Positions 27,193-36,357 of a stretch of DNA of 64,000 nucleotides are shown piece by piece. Origin of the DNA: Haloferax mediterranei ATCC 33500 (GTDB taxonomy: Archaea > Halobacteriota > Halobacteria > Halobacteriales > Haloferacaceae); NCBI RefSeq assembly GCF_000306765.2, contig NC_017941.2, positions 124,001-188,000 on the forward strand, given 5' to 3'. How positions within the stretch are numbered: position 1 is the first letter of the stretch; every line of letters begins with the position of its first letter. Made by a program: the position numbers and the translations under genes. The notes beneath the pieces were generated by a model that worked only from the letters and a program-made list of their open reading frames with translations, was not told where the DNA came from and searched no databases.

Positions 27193-27359
27193 CTACGGCC
27201 TTCCCCTGAGAAAGCCGTAGCCGAGCAAGACGACGAGCGCTAACACGCCGAACGTGGACTCGAAATTGACCTGAAAGCCGATTATGAGTAGAAGGAGAAA
27301 GTTGCCGCTAAGAGCAGGAGGGCGGTATCGAGGCGTTTCTGGAGACCAGCGTCTGCCAT
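27193..27359 (-). pseudogene. Frameshifted small membrane protein gene
   Basis: From ATG 27359 the minus strand reads MADAGLQKRLDTALLLLAA and then hits a stop seven codons later. The neighbouring frame continues the expected hydrophobic pattern (NFLLLLIIGFQVNFES, then VLALVVLLGYGFLRG and a stop at 27193). The switch point is near 27300-27305, and adding one base there would restore a protein of about 55 residues with two helices. Either a real single-base loss or a sequencing error. Confidence 0.55.
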
Positions 27360-27480
27360 GGAGCGATTCAATCACAGAATTCTATTTATTGTTGTTATCT
27401 CTATGTTGCCCACGACACGCGACGCGATTTTCGGAAGAAGCCCACACAAGACACTTAATATCTAGATTCGTTTAGAAGAT

Positions 27481-27879
27481 ATGAACCGCCGAAAGGCGCT
27501 CGTTTCTCTCGGTTCGCTCGTTTTTGCCCCCGGTTGTGTGAGCGACGGGTCCGAGGAAACCACCGAAACTGAGTCCGATACAACCACGGACGACTGTGGC
27601 TGGCCGCAGTTCTGCGACGGGTCGAAGATGGTAGAAGTGACGGTCAACACCGGCTTTTCTGGTGAGGTCGTACTGAAACCCGGGTGCCGTGACGAGGACA
27701 TCGAGATTCAACCGGGCGAGACGAAGGCCCTCACGCGGCAGGTTGACGCCGAAGAATGCGCTATCACGCTGTACGTCGATGGCGAAGAAGTCTACCACGA
27801 CACGATTCAGGACTACGAATCCACGACGTTGCGAGTCGGTTCGAGCGGTGAGGTCACAGCCGAGACGATAGAACTGTAG
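27481..27879 (+). CDS. Secreted lipoprotein, unknown function
   Basis: 132 aa. The N-terminus is a lipoprotein signal: twin-arginine-like NRRKALVSLGSLVF followed by lipobox FAPGC (C19). A Thr/Glu-rich linker (about 22-38) leads to a beta-rich domain with CGWPQFCDG, PGCRDEDIEI and DAEECAITLYV, four cysteines that could form disulfides outside the cell. TATA-like TTAATATC lies about 26 bases upstream in AT-rich DNA. The domain is short and not recognised. Confidence 0.75.
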   Translation: MNRRKALVSLGSLVFAPGCVSDGSEETTETESDTTTDDCGWPQFCDGSKMVEVTVNTGFSGEVVLKPGCRDEDIEIQPGETKALTRQVDAEECAITLYVDGEEVYHDTIQDYESTTLRVGSSGEVTAETIEL

Positions 27880-27906
27880 CGAACTTGTCTGCTCTCGATT
27901 CCGAAA

Positions 27907-28929
27907 CTATCGATGCAGCAAATGCACGTATCGCACTAACGACCGATGCACCCGCCGTTCGAACACCTGTTCGACTTCCCATCCAGCATCCTCAGCTTCA
28001 TCGACCCACGACCGGTCGGCGACCATCACACAGCGTGGAGCCACCCGACGAACCTCAGCCAACGCGCCACCAACCAAATCTGCGAGCGAGTGCTGGGCAA
28101 TCTTCGACTGCCGCCCGTACGGAGCGTCGAAAACCACACCATCCATCGAATCGTCGCAGAGCGGAAGCGAAGTTGCATCGCCACGAAGCACCTCGCCCGA
28201 ACCAACGTAGTGGTCCAAGTTCACCTGCGCGCCGCTGGCCATCTTCTCCTGCGCATCGACGCCGACCACGTCGGCACCGACCAACCCGGCCTCAAGCAGC
28301 ACGCCGCCGGTCCCGCACATCGGGTCGAGGATGCGCGCGCCGGGTTCTGCACCGGCCATGTTGACGAACGCGCGGGCATCGACGGGGGCCATACTCCCCG
28401 GTTGGAAGAAGGGTCGGTCCGTGGGCTTTCGGTCGGCGAAGTCGCGGACGCCTTCGACGGTAGTCCAGCCGACGAGACACGCGTCTTCGGAGAAGTAGAC
28501 GCGGAGTTCGTGGTCGGGGTCGTCGAGGTCGACGCCGAATCCGCGGTCGACGAGCGCGGAACCGATTCGGCGCTCGGCGTCGGTCGTACTCACGTCCGTC
28601 AGGCTTCGAATGTCGCGGGCGCGGACCGCGATGGTTCCCTCGCGGTCGATACTCGCGGCTTCGACGACGGCGCGGGCGGCGTCGATATCGGGGTCGCAGC
28701 GCCCGACGAGTTCCACGACGCGGCGGGTGTACGCGAGCTGCTTTGCGTGTTCCGAGTCCACGCCGCGGGCGGTGGCGAGGCCGGGCGCGACGACCGTCAC
28801 GTCCGTCGCCGCCGACTCGGCCTCGCGGGCGGCGAACGCGTCTTCCTCGCCGGCGAGTTCCAATCCGTACACGCTCGGACCTGACGCGCCGCGAAAATGA
28901 GGGTATCGGTCGTCGGCGACTACCTTCAC
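27907..28929 (-). CDS. trmG10: tRNA (guanine10-N2)-dimethyltransferase
   Basis: 340 aa. The N-terminal THUMP-type RNA-binding region (about 1-165) precedes a Rossmann methyltransferase. ILDPMCGTGGVLLEAGLVGADVVGVD is the SAM-binding motif I region, and FDAPYGR is the catalytic motif IV (D/N-P-P-Y type, here DAPY). The arrangement matches archaeal Trm-G10/Trm11, which makes m2G or m2,2G at position 10 of tRNA. The gene is convergent with the lipoprotein gene, 27 bp away. Confidence 0.9.
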   Translation of the reverse strand: MKVVADDRYPHFRGASGPSVYGLELAGEEDAFAAREAESAATDVTVVAPGLATARGVDSEHAKQLAYTRRVVELVGRCDPDIDAARAVVEAASIDREGTIAVRARDIRSLTDVSTTDAERRIGSALVDRGFGVDLDDPDHELRVYFSEDACLVGWTTVEGVRDFADRKPTDRPFFQPGSMAPVDARAFVNMAGAEPGARILDPMCGTGGVLLEAGLVGADVVGVDAQEKMASGAQVNLDHYVGSGEVLRGDATSLPLCDDSMDGVVFDAPYGRQSKIAQHSLADLVGGALAEVRRVAPRCVMVADRSWVDEAEDAGWEVEQVFERRVHRSLVRYVHLLHR

Positions 28930-28957
28930 GAAAACCTAACCGCTCGCCAACGGCGAC

Positions 28958-28965
28958 TTTTATAT
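28958..28965 (+). promoter_or_regulatory. TATA box of the 28988 gene
   Basis: TTTTATAT centred 27 bases before ATG 28988, a strong consensus-like box giving a leaderless transcript. Confidence 0.65.
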
Positions 28966-28987
28966 CGGCTGGTCCGAATCCACCCGC

Positions 28988-29299
28988 ATGGCCTCTCTCG
29001 ACGCCATCCTTTGGGGTGCGGCGACGCTCGCATACGGTCTCGGCGACTATCTGACGACCGTCCTCGGGGTCAGGATGGCGGGCGTACAGGAGGGAAATCC
29101 AATCGTTCGACTCATCTCCGGCGGCGACCCGGGTCCCGGCTCTTTTGCCGTCCTGAAACTCGTCTCTGTGGCGCTTTTCTTCGCCGCCTACTGGATACTT
29201 CGACCTGGATTCACTCGACTCGTTGTTCCCGCAGCGCTGACACTCCTCGGAACAGTCGTCACTGTGCGCAACGTCCGGATTATCCGCCGCCGTTCGTGA
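28988..29299 (+). CDS. Small membrane protein (DUF5658-like)
   Basis: 103 aa. Three helices: about 5-22, 51-70 and 74-94. The motif GDYLTTVLGVRMAGVQEGNPIVR near residues 19-41 (D-Y-x-T-T...E-x-N-P) is shared with DUF5658 membrane proteins. The protein ends in basic IIRRRS. Function unknown. It is divergent from trmG10 and 58 bp upstream of the TBP gene on the same strand, each with its own TATA-like box. Confidence 0.75.
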   Translation: MASLDAILWGAATLAYGLGDYLTTVLGVRMAGVQEGNPIVRLISGGDPGPGSFAVLKLVSVALFFAAYWILRPGFTRLVVPAALTLLGTVVTVRNVRIIRRRS

Positions 29300-29357
29300 G
29301 TTGTCAACCAACTGCACCAATCTTTTTAACCCTTAAATACGTGACTTAAACCGTTGC

Positions 29358-29927
29358 ATGACCGACCCCAAGGACACAATCAACATCGAAAACGTCGTCG
29401 CCTCCACGGGAATCGGCCAGGAGCTCGACCTCCAGAGTGTGGCGATGGACCTCGAGGGTGCTGATTACGACCCAGAACAGTTTCCCGGGCTCGTCTATCG
29501 CACCCAGAACCCGAAGTCCGCGGCGCTCATCTTCCGGTCCGGCAAAATCGTATGCACCGGCGCGAAGTCAACCGATGATGTCCACGAGAGTCTCGAAATC
29601 GTCTTCGACAAGCTCCGTGACCTCCAGATTCCGGTCGACGATGACCCCGAAATCACCGTTCAGAACATCGTCACGAGCGCGGACCTCGGCGAGAACCTGA
29701 ATCTCAACGCCATCGCAATCGGGCTTGGTCTGGAAAACATCGAATACGAGCCTGAACAGTTCCCGGGTCTCGTCTATCGGCTTGACGAACCGAGCGTGGT
29801 GGCACTTCTCTTCGGGTCGGGTAAACTCGTCATCACGGGCGGCAAGAAACCACAAGACGCTGCGGCGGCGGTCGATGTTATCACGTCGAGTCTCTCTGAC
29901 CTCGGTCTCCTGAGCGGGTCGTTCTAA
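29358..29927 (+). CDS. tbp: TATA-box-binding protein
   Basis: 189 aa. Two imperfect repeats of about 90 residues form the saddle. Each carries EQFPGLVYR followed by a strand of the type AALIFRSGKIVCTGAKS (first) or ALLFGSGKLVITGGKKP (second). The short acidic N-terminus is haloarchaeal. The end, LGLLSGSF, differs from the acidic tail I expect of the housekeeping haloarchaeal TBP, so it may be one of several paralogues. TTTTTAAC (29322-29329) and TTAAATA (29333-29339) lie upstream and could allow autoregulation. Confidence 0.95.
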   Translation: MTDPKDTINIENVVASTGIGQELDLQSVAMDLEGADYDPEQFPGLVYRTQNPKSAALIFRSGKIVCTGAKSTDDVHESLEIVFDKLRDLQIPVDDDPEITVQNIVTSADLGENLNLNAIAIGLGLENIEYEPEQFPGLVYRLDEPSVVALLFGSGKLVITGGKKPQDAAAAVDVITSSLSDLGLLSGSF

Positions 29928-30005
29928 CCGGAACTGGGTGTTTTAATCGGGAGCAAGTTGTTATAACCGGAATTGGGTGTTTTAACCGGAGCCGGGTGGG
30001 TCCCT
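29928..30005. repeat. Four imperfect 19-20-bp tandem units after tbp
   Basis: Units start AACCGGAACTGGGTGTTTT, AATCGGGAGCAAGTTGTTAT, AACCGGAATTGGGTGTTTT and AACCGGAGCCGGGTGGG. The first and third differ at one base; the second and fourth are more diverged. The array begins directly at the tbp stop codon. Confidence 0.6.
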
Positions 30006-30083
30006 CGGAATCGGGTCGTTTTCCCTCGGTCTTGACGGGACTGAATCGACCGAATCTAAGTTAGTCGCGTCCATCTCGCCGGT

Positions 30084-30464
30084 ATGGACGCGCTCATCTT
30101 GCAGACGGCCGCCTCCGGTGCGCCGGTAACGGCCGTCGCCGGAACGTTCGCGCTGTTCGCGCTGTTTCTCTCTCTTACCGCCCACATCGCCGCGCGGAAC
30201 GTCCTCGGCGATGTCGAGGTGAAAAAGGCGTTCGCCGTCGGCCCGGTCCCGGCGGCCATCGCCGTCGTGTTCACCACGTTCCAGTGGAACTCGTTCCTCG
30301 CGCTCGGTCTCGCACTCGGTTTCGACTTCGGCTTTATCAAATTCCTCTATGGTCGGTCAAACCGTCTCTCTGCGTACATCGTGGGGATTCATTTCGTCGT
30401 CTCCGTCCTCCTCGGAACCGTCCTCTTCGGTCTCGTCGTCATCTTGCTGAGCGCACCGGCGTGA
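30084..30464 (+). CDS. Membrane protein of unknown function
   Basis: 126 aa (MDALILQTAASGAPVTAVAG start). Four hydrophobic segments: about 14-36, 48-66, 67-84 and 98-124. One KK pair lies in the first cytoplasmic loop (DVEVKKAFAVGP) and a basic YGRSNR in another. The pattern of a charged loop followed by FQWNSFLALGLALGFDFGF is distinctive, but I know no function. TATA-like CTAAGTTAG near 30055-30063 precedes the ATG. Confidence 0.75.
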   Translation: MDALILQTAASGAPVTAVAGTFALFALFLSLTAHIAARNVLGDVEVKKAFAVGPVPAAIAVVFTTFQWNSFLALGLALGFDFGFIKFLYGRSNRLSAYIVGIHFVVSVLLGTVLFGLVVILLSAPA

Positions 30465-30551
30465 GGGACTGGTGGCGGTGAGTTCAGTGCGTGAGGCGAC
30501 TGGGAGGAACCGCCGCGTACTTTCTTCACCGATGCCGGCGAACCATCGTCT

Positions 30552-31493
30552 GTGTCTCCCCGCCGACTCGTTTGGAACGACACGGAACGCCGCCCTCGCG
30601 CACCGGTTAGACTTCTCTTTACCCCTGTCGTCGTCGTGCTGGTCGCGCTCGTCGTCGGCCTCGGCATTGCACAGACGGTTAGTAGTCTGCTCGCCACAAG
30701 CACGTTCACGTCGGTTACCGTCAATGTCGTTTCCGCCGGGTCGACCGGACTCGGCGGCCTCGTCGTCGCACGCTACATCGACAGACGAACCGTCACCGAC
30801 CTCGGGTTCGGTCTCGACCGCGACTGGGTAATCGACCTCGGATTCGGACTCGTTCTCGGCGCGGCTTTGATGGCCGCTATCTTCCTCGTCGGTCTCGCAA
30901 CCGACTGGATAGCAGTCGTCGACGTCGGATTCGGTGCGGACCGACTCACCGGCGTTGCTTCGCTTTTGGCACTCTTCATCGTCGTCGGTATCTCGGAGGA
31001 ACTCCTCCTTCGGGGCGTCGTACTCACGGACATCGCCGAGGGACTCCGATGGCGGGTCAGCGTTCGGACGGCGGCGACAGTCGGACTTGTCGTCTCGGCG
31101 GCCGTCTTCGGCCTTATCCATCTTATGAACCCGAATTCGAGCCTTGCAAGTACGCTCAGTATCACACTCGCGGGTATTATGCTCGGTCTCGGCTACGTAC
31201 TCAGCGGTGACCTCGCCATTCCGACCGGCATCCACATCTCGTGGAATTTCGCCCAAGGCGGTCTCTTCGGCTTCTCGGTCAGCGGTCTCGATTTCGGCAC
31301 CTCCCTCGTGGAGACGACAGAACAAGGCCCGGATGTCGTTACCGGTGGAGCGTTCGGCCCTGAAGCGGGACTCCTCGGTGTTGGCGCGATTATCGTCGGA
31401 ATGGCCTGTATTGCGTGGTACGTCCGCGCCCGGTACGGCGAACTTCGATTCGACCCCGGCGTGACGGTGCCGGAATTGCGGTGGGAGGAGTAG
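30552..31493 (+). CDS. CPBP family intramembrane metalloprotease
   Basis: 313 aa from GTG 30552, with about eight helices. The Abi/CAAX protease motifs are present: ISEELLLRGVV (EExxxR type, near residue 149), LIHLMNPNSS (second-motif histidine) and HISWNFAQGG (HxxxN third motif). These are the metal-binding residues of type II CAAX prenyl endopeptidase relatives. Substrates in archaea are unknown. A GTG start is used because the upstream ATGs lie in other frames. Confidence 0.88.
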   Translation: MSPRRLVWNDTERRPRAPVRLLFTPVVVVLVALVVGLGIAQTVSSLLATSTFTSVTVNVVSAGSTGLGGLVVARYIDRRTVTDLGFGLDRDWVIDLGFGLVLGAALMAAIFLVGLATDWIAVVDVGFGADRLTGVASLLALFIVVGISEELLLRGVVLTDIAEGLRWRVSVRTAATVGLVVSAAVFGLIHLMNPNSSLASTLSITLAGIMLGLGYVLSGDLAIPTGIHISWNFAQGGLFGFSVSGLDFGTSLVETTEQGPDVVTGGAFGPEAGLLGVGAIIVGMACIAWYVRARYGELRFDPGVTVPELRWEE

Positions 31494-31543
31494 GTCGTCG
31501 CCTTTCGCGTCTCGATTGATGACGTCGGTCCGGCCGAGGGCGA

Positions 31544-32389
31544 CTACTTGACTAACCGCTCGATTTCGGTGACGAGGATACCGCTCGCACCCACGTTCTT
31601 GAGGTCGCTTACGACTTCGAAGACGTCGCGTTCGTTCACGACGGCGTGGACGGCGACGGTGTCACCTCCGGCGACATCCATCACAGTTGGGCCGCCGAGT
31701 CCCGGAATGACCTCTTTTACCTCGTCGAGTTTCTCGCGCGGCGCGTTCATCATCAGGTAGCGCTTGTCCTCGGCGGAGCGGACGGATTCGAGCGCCATGA
31801 CGAGTTGTGCGACCTTCGGGTCGTCGACGACTTCGGGGCGAGCAAACAGCCGAACCGACGACGAAAGGACTTCGTCGACCACGGCGAGGCGATTGACCCG
31901 GAGTGTCGTCCCCGTCGAGGTGATGTCGATGATGGCGTCGGCCATCTCGACGTGCGGCGTCAGTTCAGTCGCGCCGGTCACTTCGACGACTTCGGCGTCG
32001 ATTCCCTGTCTCTCGAAGTAGCTTTGGGCGATATGCGGGAATTCGGTGGCGACGATTTTCCCCGAGACATCTTCGACCGATTCGATGTCGCCGTCTTCGG
32101 GTGCGGCGAGAACGAGTCGGCACTTGCCGTACTCTAAATCGAGCAGTTCGGCGAGTCTGTGGCCCGATTCGCGCACCTGGTCGAGTCCCGTGATGCCGAC
32201 TTCGGCGGCCCCGTCACGGACGTATTCGGGAATGTCGGCGGCGCGGGCGAAGAGCACGGTCACGTCGGGGTCGACAGTCCCGGCGTAGAGTTTTCGCTCG
32301 GCACCGTTGTCAAGGTGGAGTCCCGCACGTTCCAAGAGGTCTATCGTCGGCTCGTGCAGGCGGCCCTTGTTGGGAACGGCGATTCGCAT
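31544..32389 (-). CDS. hisG: ATP phosphoribosyltransferase (first step of histidine synthesis)
   Basis: 281 aa from ATG 32389 ([17 protein letters not shown]). An upstream in-frame extension is rejected since the family starts with this strand, and CAATTAG near 32413-32419 lies about 27 bases away. The long (HisGL) form is indicated by a C-terminal ACT-like regulatory domain ([23 protein letters not shown]). [26 protein letters not shown] carries the PRPP loop. Histidine feedback inhibition is expected for this form. No other his genes are in the window. Confidence 0.95.
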   Translation of the reverse strand: MRIAVPNKGRLHEPTIDLLERAGLHLDNGAERKLYAGTVDPDVTVLFARAADIPEYVRDGAAEVGITGLDQVRESGHRLAELLDLEYGKCRLVLAAPEDGDIESVEDVSGKIVATEFPHIAQSYFERQGIDAEVVEVTGATELTPHVEMADAIIDITSTGTTLRVNRLAVVDEVLSSSVRLFARPEVVDDPKVAQLVMALESVRSAEDKRYLMMNAPREKLDEVKEVIPGLGGPTVMDVAGGDTVAVHAVVNERDVFEVVSDLKNVGASGILVTEIERLVK

Positions 32390-32467
32390 ACCGTTCCGTC
32401 TCGTCCCGAAGCTAATTGACTTTCGCAAGTCGCAATCATTTTTGACACGTCTGCGCTCCCGTGCTGT

Positions 32468-33541
32468 ATGGTTCCCGTCACGTTCGTCGGCACGTTTCTC
32501 GCCGTGTCCCTCCTCGGTGCTGGCTGGTCGTGGGTGAGCGCCCGCCGACTCGAAAAACGAGATGCGTCGGCCAACCCGCTTCGCCAACGTATCCACTCGA
32601 ACTGGCTCCTAGCCGCAGCCCTCTTTGCGGTCGTCACATGGCTGTTCGACGCGGATCAAGAACTGCTCACCCTCGTCGGCCTCCCGAGCGAGTGGCCATG
32701 GTCGATTCTCGGCTGGGCCGGTGTCGGCCTCGGTGCCGCGCTCGTCGGAACGGTCTCGTATCTGGGCGCGTTCCCGGTCGCAAAGCGCGTCCGCGACTCG
32801 GACATGGGTGCGCTTACGGCCGCGGGGAAGATGTTCCGGTACCAGGCCGTTCTCGTGGCCATGATTCTTAGCATGGTGATTGTGTACCGGGTCGATATTC
32901 GGTACGGTCTCTCCAGCGGTGCGCTGACTGCCGTCCTCTTCGCTACCGCGGCGTACCTCCTTTCCACACCACTCGTCGGTCTCTCGCAGACGACGACCGA
33001 ACCGGACGCGGACACCCAACGCAGACTCGACCGACTTCAGTCACGCGTCGGACTCTCGGTCACTCGAACCCGACTGCTCGACGGAAACGGCTACCGCTCG
33101 GACCACCTCGTTCGCGGACCAGTCGGCCGGAAGACGCTTTTCGTGACCGACTCGCTTCTCGAACGCTACGACGACGACATCGTCGCTGCGATTCTCGCCG
33201 TCGAAGCGGAGCGAACGGGTCAGTTCACATACGAAGCTCAGTTGCTCGCACCCACCGCGTTTGGTGGACTTGTCCTCTCTGGACTCGCACCCGGAAACAA
33301 CTTCCTTATGTTTGCGGCTATCGGCGTCTTGGTGCTGTTGGTCGGTGCTGCGCTGAACAAACGACTCAAGCTCCGAGCCGACGATGCGGCGGCAGAACAG
33401 GTTGGACACGAAACGCTGGCGGATGCGCTAGAAGCGACTGTGGAAGAAGTCGACCGCAGCCGTGTGGGGTCGGCTAAATCGTTCGAACCGTCCTACGAGT
33501 CGCGAATCGAGCGGCTCAAACAGGTGACAGGCGAGTCGTAG
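32468..33541 (+). CDS. M48-like membrane protein without catalytic HExxH
   Basis: 357 aa. Four N-terminal helices up to about residue 170 precede a soluble domain that resembles HtpX/M48 peptidases: [39 protein letters not shown], then [19 protein letters not shown]. In active M48 enzymes the latter helix reads HExxH; here the positions are V-E-A-E-R. Two more helices follow (about 260-300), then a charged tail. It is probably a pseudoprotease with a scaffold role. The gene is divergent from hisG. Confidence 0.65.
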   Translation: MVPVTFVGTFLAVSLLGAGWSWVSARRLEKRDASANPLRQRIHSNWLLAAALFAVVTWLFDADQELLTLVGLPSEWPWSILGWAGVGLGAALVGTVSYLGAFPVAKRVRDSDMGALTAAGKMFRYQAVLVAMILSMVIVYRVDIRYGLSSGALTAVLFATAAYLLSTPLVGLSQTTTEPDADTQRRLDRLQSRVGLSVTRTRLLDGNGYRSDHLVRGPVGRKTLFVTDSLLERYDDDIVAAILAVEAERTGQFTYEAQLLAPTAFGGLVLSGLAPGNNFLMFAAIGVLVLLVGAALNKRLKLRADDAAAEQVGHETLADALEATVEEVDRSRVGSAKSFEPSYESRIERLKQVTGES

Positions 33542-33614
33542 TCATCGGTCACGATGACACCCACCGGTCATGGTGGTACCATCCCGGAACCACACAGAAT
33601 CAAGGCGGCAGCGG

Positions 33615-34127
33615 TCAGCCTTCGACGAGTGCGTCGATGAGGCGGTCGAATCGGTCGACGAACCGCTCGGGAAGCGACGGCGACACTTCGTCTAAGAGTT
33701 TCGTCGTCCGCTTCGGATGGGTAAGCACGAGCGTCACGCGGTTGTGGAGGTCACGCTCTTTCTCGACGAGGTCACGCTCGGTGAGATGGTCGAGATGCCA
33801 CTCCAGCGTGCTCCGGGCGACGCCGATGGCGTCGGCGACATCGTCTGGGCGGGCGTCTCCGTGTTCGAGGAGGTGTCCGAGGATGTCGCGGGCGGTCTCT
33901 CGTCGGACGAGTGCGAGAGCACCGCGCTCCCAGTCGTCGAACTCCGGCGGGAAGTAGTGCGTCCGTCCGTAAAATTCGGTTCGGCGGACCGTCTCGTCAG
34001 AGAGCAGTCTGCGGACGTGGTGTTGTACCTGCCCGGGAGCGAGGTCGAGCGCGCGGACGAGCTCGTTGAAGTGGACTCCCGGATTGTGCTTGATGTGGTC
34101 GGCGACGCGGGTTCGTGTCTCGCTCAT
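33615..34127 (-). CDS. Transcription regulator with two winged-helix domains
   Basis: 170 aa. The first wHTH (about 5-60) includes NPGVHFNELVRALDLAPGQVQHHVRRLL. The second (about 78-130) includes DDVADAIGVARSTLEWHLDHLTERDLVEK. This tandem MarR/ArsR-like layout is common in haloarchaeal membrane-associated regulators. No ligand or metal site is seen. The ATG overlaps the stop of the small membrane protein upstream by four bases, so the two are co-translated. Targets unknown. Confidence 0.82.
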   Translation of the reverse strand: MSETRTRVADHIKHNPGVHFNELVRALDLAPGQVQHHVRRLLSDETVRRTEFYGRTHYFPPEFDDWERGALALVRRETARDILGHLLEHGDARPDDVADAIGVARSTLEWHLDHLTERDLVEKERDLHNRVTLVLTHPKRTTKLLDEVSPSLPERFVDRFDRLIDALVEG

Positions 34128-34471
34128 GGTTCATTTACCCCCGTTTCGCGCTCGATACGTCGGGCGTAGTAGATGGCCGCGAGGACGAGTCCGGCCATTA
34201 CGAGGTCCAAGAGATGCTCGATGACGTGGTGGTTGAAGTCCGAGAGGATGCCACCGATGGTGAGCGCCGAGACGGCCGCGCGTGACGCGAACGCGAGGAG
34301 CGCCAGTGCGATGAGCAGGTGCGACCGCGTTCGTCGGCGGAAGAACACCGCGACACCCAGCCCGGCTAACACCACCGACGAAATCCCTGCGAGGGCGACG
34401 ACAGCGGTTATCCACGGGCTTTCTGCTTGGACGTGCCCCGGAACGAGCGCGAAGTTCAACGGGGACTCCAT
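34124..34471 (-). CDS. Small membrane protein paired with a winged-helix regulator
   Basis: 115 aa. Three helices: about 20-42, 49-70 and 84-102. The loop SDFNHHVIEHLLDLVMAG carries three histidines, two of them adjacent, near the third helix and could bind metal or heme, though this is speculative. TATACGTA at 34492-34499 is 27 bases from the ATG. It overlaps the regulator gene downstream by four bases, suggesting a membrane sensor working with a DNA-binding partner. Confidence 0.75.
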   Translation of the reverse strand: MESPLNFALVPGHVQAESPWITAVVALAGISSVVLAGLGVAVFFRRRTRSHLLIALALLAFASRAAVSALTIGGILSDFNHHVIEHLLDLVMAGLVLAAIYYARRIERETGVNEP

Positions 34472-34630
34472 ATCCCCTCATAATTTGGGTCTATACGTAA
34501 GGGTCTTTGCTCATTCTCGATTTTCGGGAATCGGACTATCATCGGTGACTCCTGTGTTGGCACGACGCTTCGAGGTGACCGGCGACGCCGAGACGGTGGA
34601 TTGACGACACCCCCGGACCGAACGAGCGAC

Positions 34631-35923
34631 ATGGATACGCTCCGAATCGCAGGCGGACAAGTGCTTCGCCCTGATGCGACAATCGAGGACGCAGACATTC
34701 TCATCGACCGCGACGCAGGAACGATTCTCGATATCGGCGCGGACCTCGACGCCGACGCGGACGAGACGCTCGACGCCGAGGGCTGTCTCGTCATGCCCGG
34801 AGTGGTGAACGCGCACTGCCACGTAGCGATGACGCTCCTCCGTGGCTACGCCGACGACAAGCCGCTCGACACGTGGCTCCGTGAGGATATCTGGCCGGCG
34901 GAGGCCGCGCTCACGCCCGAAGACGTGCGCGTCGGGGCCGAACTCGGTCTCGTCGAGATGATTAAATCCGGCACCACGACGTTCGCGGACATGTACTTCG
35001 AGGTCCCCGAAATCGTCGATGCCGTCGAGAAGTCGGGTCTCCGCGCCCGACTCGGCCATGGGTCTGTCACCATCGGCAAGGACGAGGACGACGCGTGGGA
35101 CGACATCGAAGAGAGCATCGAGGTCGCCCGCGAGTTCGACGGGACCGCCGACGGCCGCATCCGAACGGCCGTGATGCCGCACTCCCTGACGACGGTCGGC
35201 GAGGAGTACCTTCGCGAGGCCGCCGCCGAGGCGCACGCCGACGACATCCCGGTCCACTACCACGCCAACGAGACGACCGACGAGGTCGGTCCCATCGTGG
35301 ACGAGCGCGATGAGCGACCGCTCGCGTACGCACAGGACCTCGGTATGCTGACCGAGCGCGACTTCCTCGCCCACGGCGTCCACGTCGACGACGAGGAGAT
35401 TTCGCTGCTCGCCGAGGCGGGCACCGGCGTCGTCCACTGCCCGGCGTCGAATATGAAACTCGCCTCCGGCATGGCTCCCGTACAGGCGATGCTCGACGCG
35501 GGCGTCACGGTCGGTCTCGGCACCGACGGGGCCGCCTCGAACAACGACCTCGACATGTTCGACGAGATGCGCGACGCTGCGATGCTCGGCAAACTCGCCG
35601 CCGACGATGCGAGCGCCGTCGCCGCCGAAGACGTGGTCAACATGGCAACCGCCGGTTCTGCCGCCGCTATCGACCTTCCGGGTGGCGCACTCGAAGTCGG
35701 CGGCGTCGCCGACATCGCCGTCATCGACCTCGACGCGCCGCACCTCACGCCCGCGAACGACCTCGTGAGCCACCTCGCGTACGCCACCCGCGGCTCCGAC
35801 GTTCGCCACACCGTCTGTGACGGGCAGGTGCTGATGCGGGACCGCGAAGTCCTGACGCTCGACGAGTCTGCTGCGATGGACCGCGCCCGCGAAGCTATCG
35901 CGTCGCTCCGCGAACGCGTCTAA
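34631..35923 (+). CDS. SAH/MTA deaminase family amidohydrolase
   Basis: 430 aa from ATG 34631 (MDTLRIAGGQVLRPDA); an upstream TTG is rejected. Amidohydrolase metal ligands: NAHCHVAMTLLRG (HxH near residue 60), HYHANET, LAHGVHVD and GLGTDGAASNNDLDMFDEMR. The last segment is characteristic of the MtaD/SsnA/DadD group that deaminates S-adenosylhomocysteine, methylthioadenosine or adenosine. SAH hydrolase is encoded 0.4 kb downstream, so recycling of SAM by-products is the likely role. Confidence 0.88.
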   Translation: MDTLRIAGGQVLRPDATIEDADILIDRDAGTILDIGADLDADADETLDAEGCLVMPGVVNAHCHVAMTLLRGYADDKPLDTWLREDIWPAEAALTPEDVRVGAELGLVEMIKSGTTTFADMYFEVPEIVDAVEKSGLRARLGHGSVTIGKDEDDAWDDIEESIEVAREFDGTADGRIRTAVMPHSLTTVGEEYLREAAAEAHADDIPVHYHANETTDEVGPIVDERDERPLAYAQDLGMLTERDFLAHGVHVDDEEISLLAEAGTGVVHCPASNMKLASGMAPVQAMLDAGVTVGLGTDGAASNNDLDMFDEMRDAAMLGKLAADDASAVAAEDVVNMATAGSAAAIDLPGGALEVGGVADIAVIDLDAPHLTPANDLVSHLAYATRGSDVRHTVCDGQVLMRDREVLTLDESAAMDRAREAIASLRERV

Positions 35924-35945
35924 GCCCCGAAACGACGGGTGTCTC

Positions 35946-36257
35946 TCACCCGGCCAACTCGATTCGAAGCCCGTCGTCGGTGACGAGCACCTCCATGCGT
36001 TCGAACGTCCGGCAGTACTGCGAGACGTGTCGGCCGTCGCTGTGGTCCACCATAATCGACTTTTCGAGGAGTGACGCCTCGTGGAGCCGTTTTACCTCCC
36101 TGTATGCGGTCGAAAGCGGGACGTCGGCGCGGGAACTCAGCTCTTTGACTGTCAACGGCTCGTCGGCCACACGCAACAGGTCCGGGACCGCTGGTGCGCT
36201 CATCAGGGCGAACAATTCCTGTTCGGCAACCGTTTCACCATTATTTATGATGAGCAT
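35946..36257 (-). CDS. Winged-helix DNA-binding protein
   Basis: 103 aa (MLIINNGETVAEQELFALMS start). A single wHTH runs from about 25 to 75: LTVKELSSRADVPLSTAYREVKRLHEASLLEK is the recognition-helix region, followed by a beta wing with DHSDGRHVSQYCRTF. It belongs to the ArsR-like haloarchaeal set. It sits between the deaminase and ahcY genes, divergent from ahcY across a 100-bp promoter region, and could control either. Confidence 0.8.
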   Translation of the reverse strand: MLIINNGETVAEQELFALMSAPAVPDLLRVADEPLTVKELSSRADVPLSTAYREVKRLHEASLLEKSIMVDHSDGRHVSQYCRTFERMEVLVTDDGLRIELAG

Positions 36258-36357
36258 CGCGCCTCACTACAGAAATCTCCGTGTTGACACTTGTAGATTC
36301 GGGCAAACTCGACTTCCCTTCGGTAAGGTTTTCGGACCCCTCTTCGAATCCACGAGT

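Noticed and set aside
34511..35809. Minus-strand frame of 432 codons opposite the deaminase gene
   Set aside because: The sense strand has all amidohydrolase metal ligands; the antisense frame shows no family motifs.
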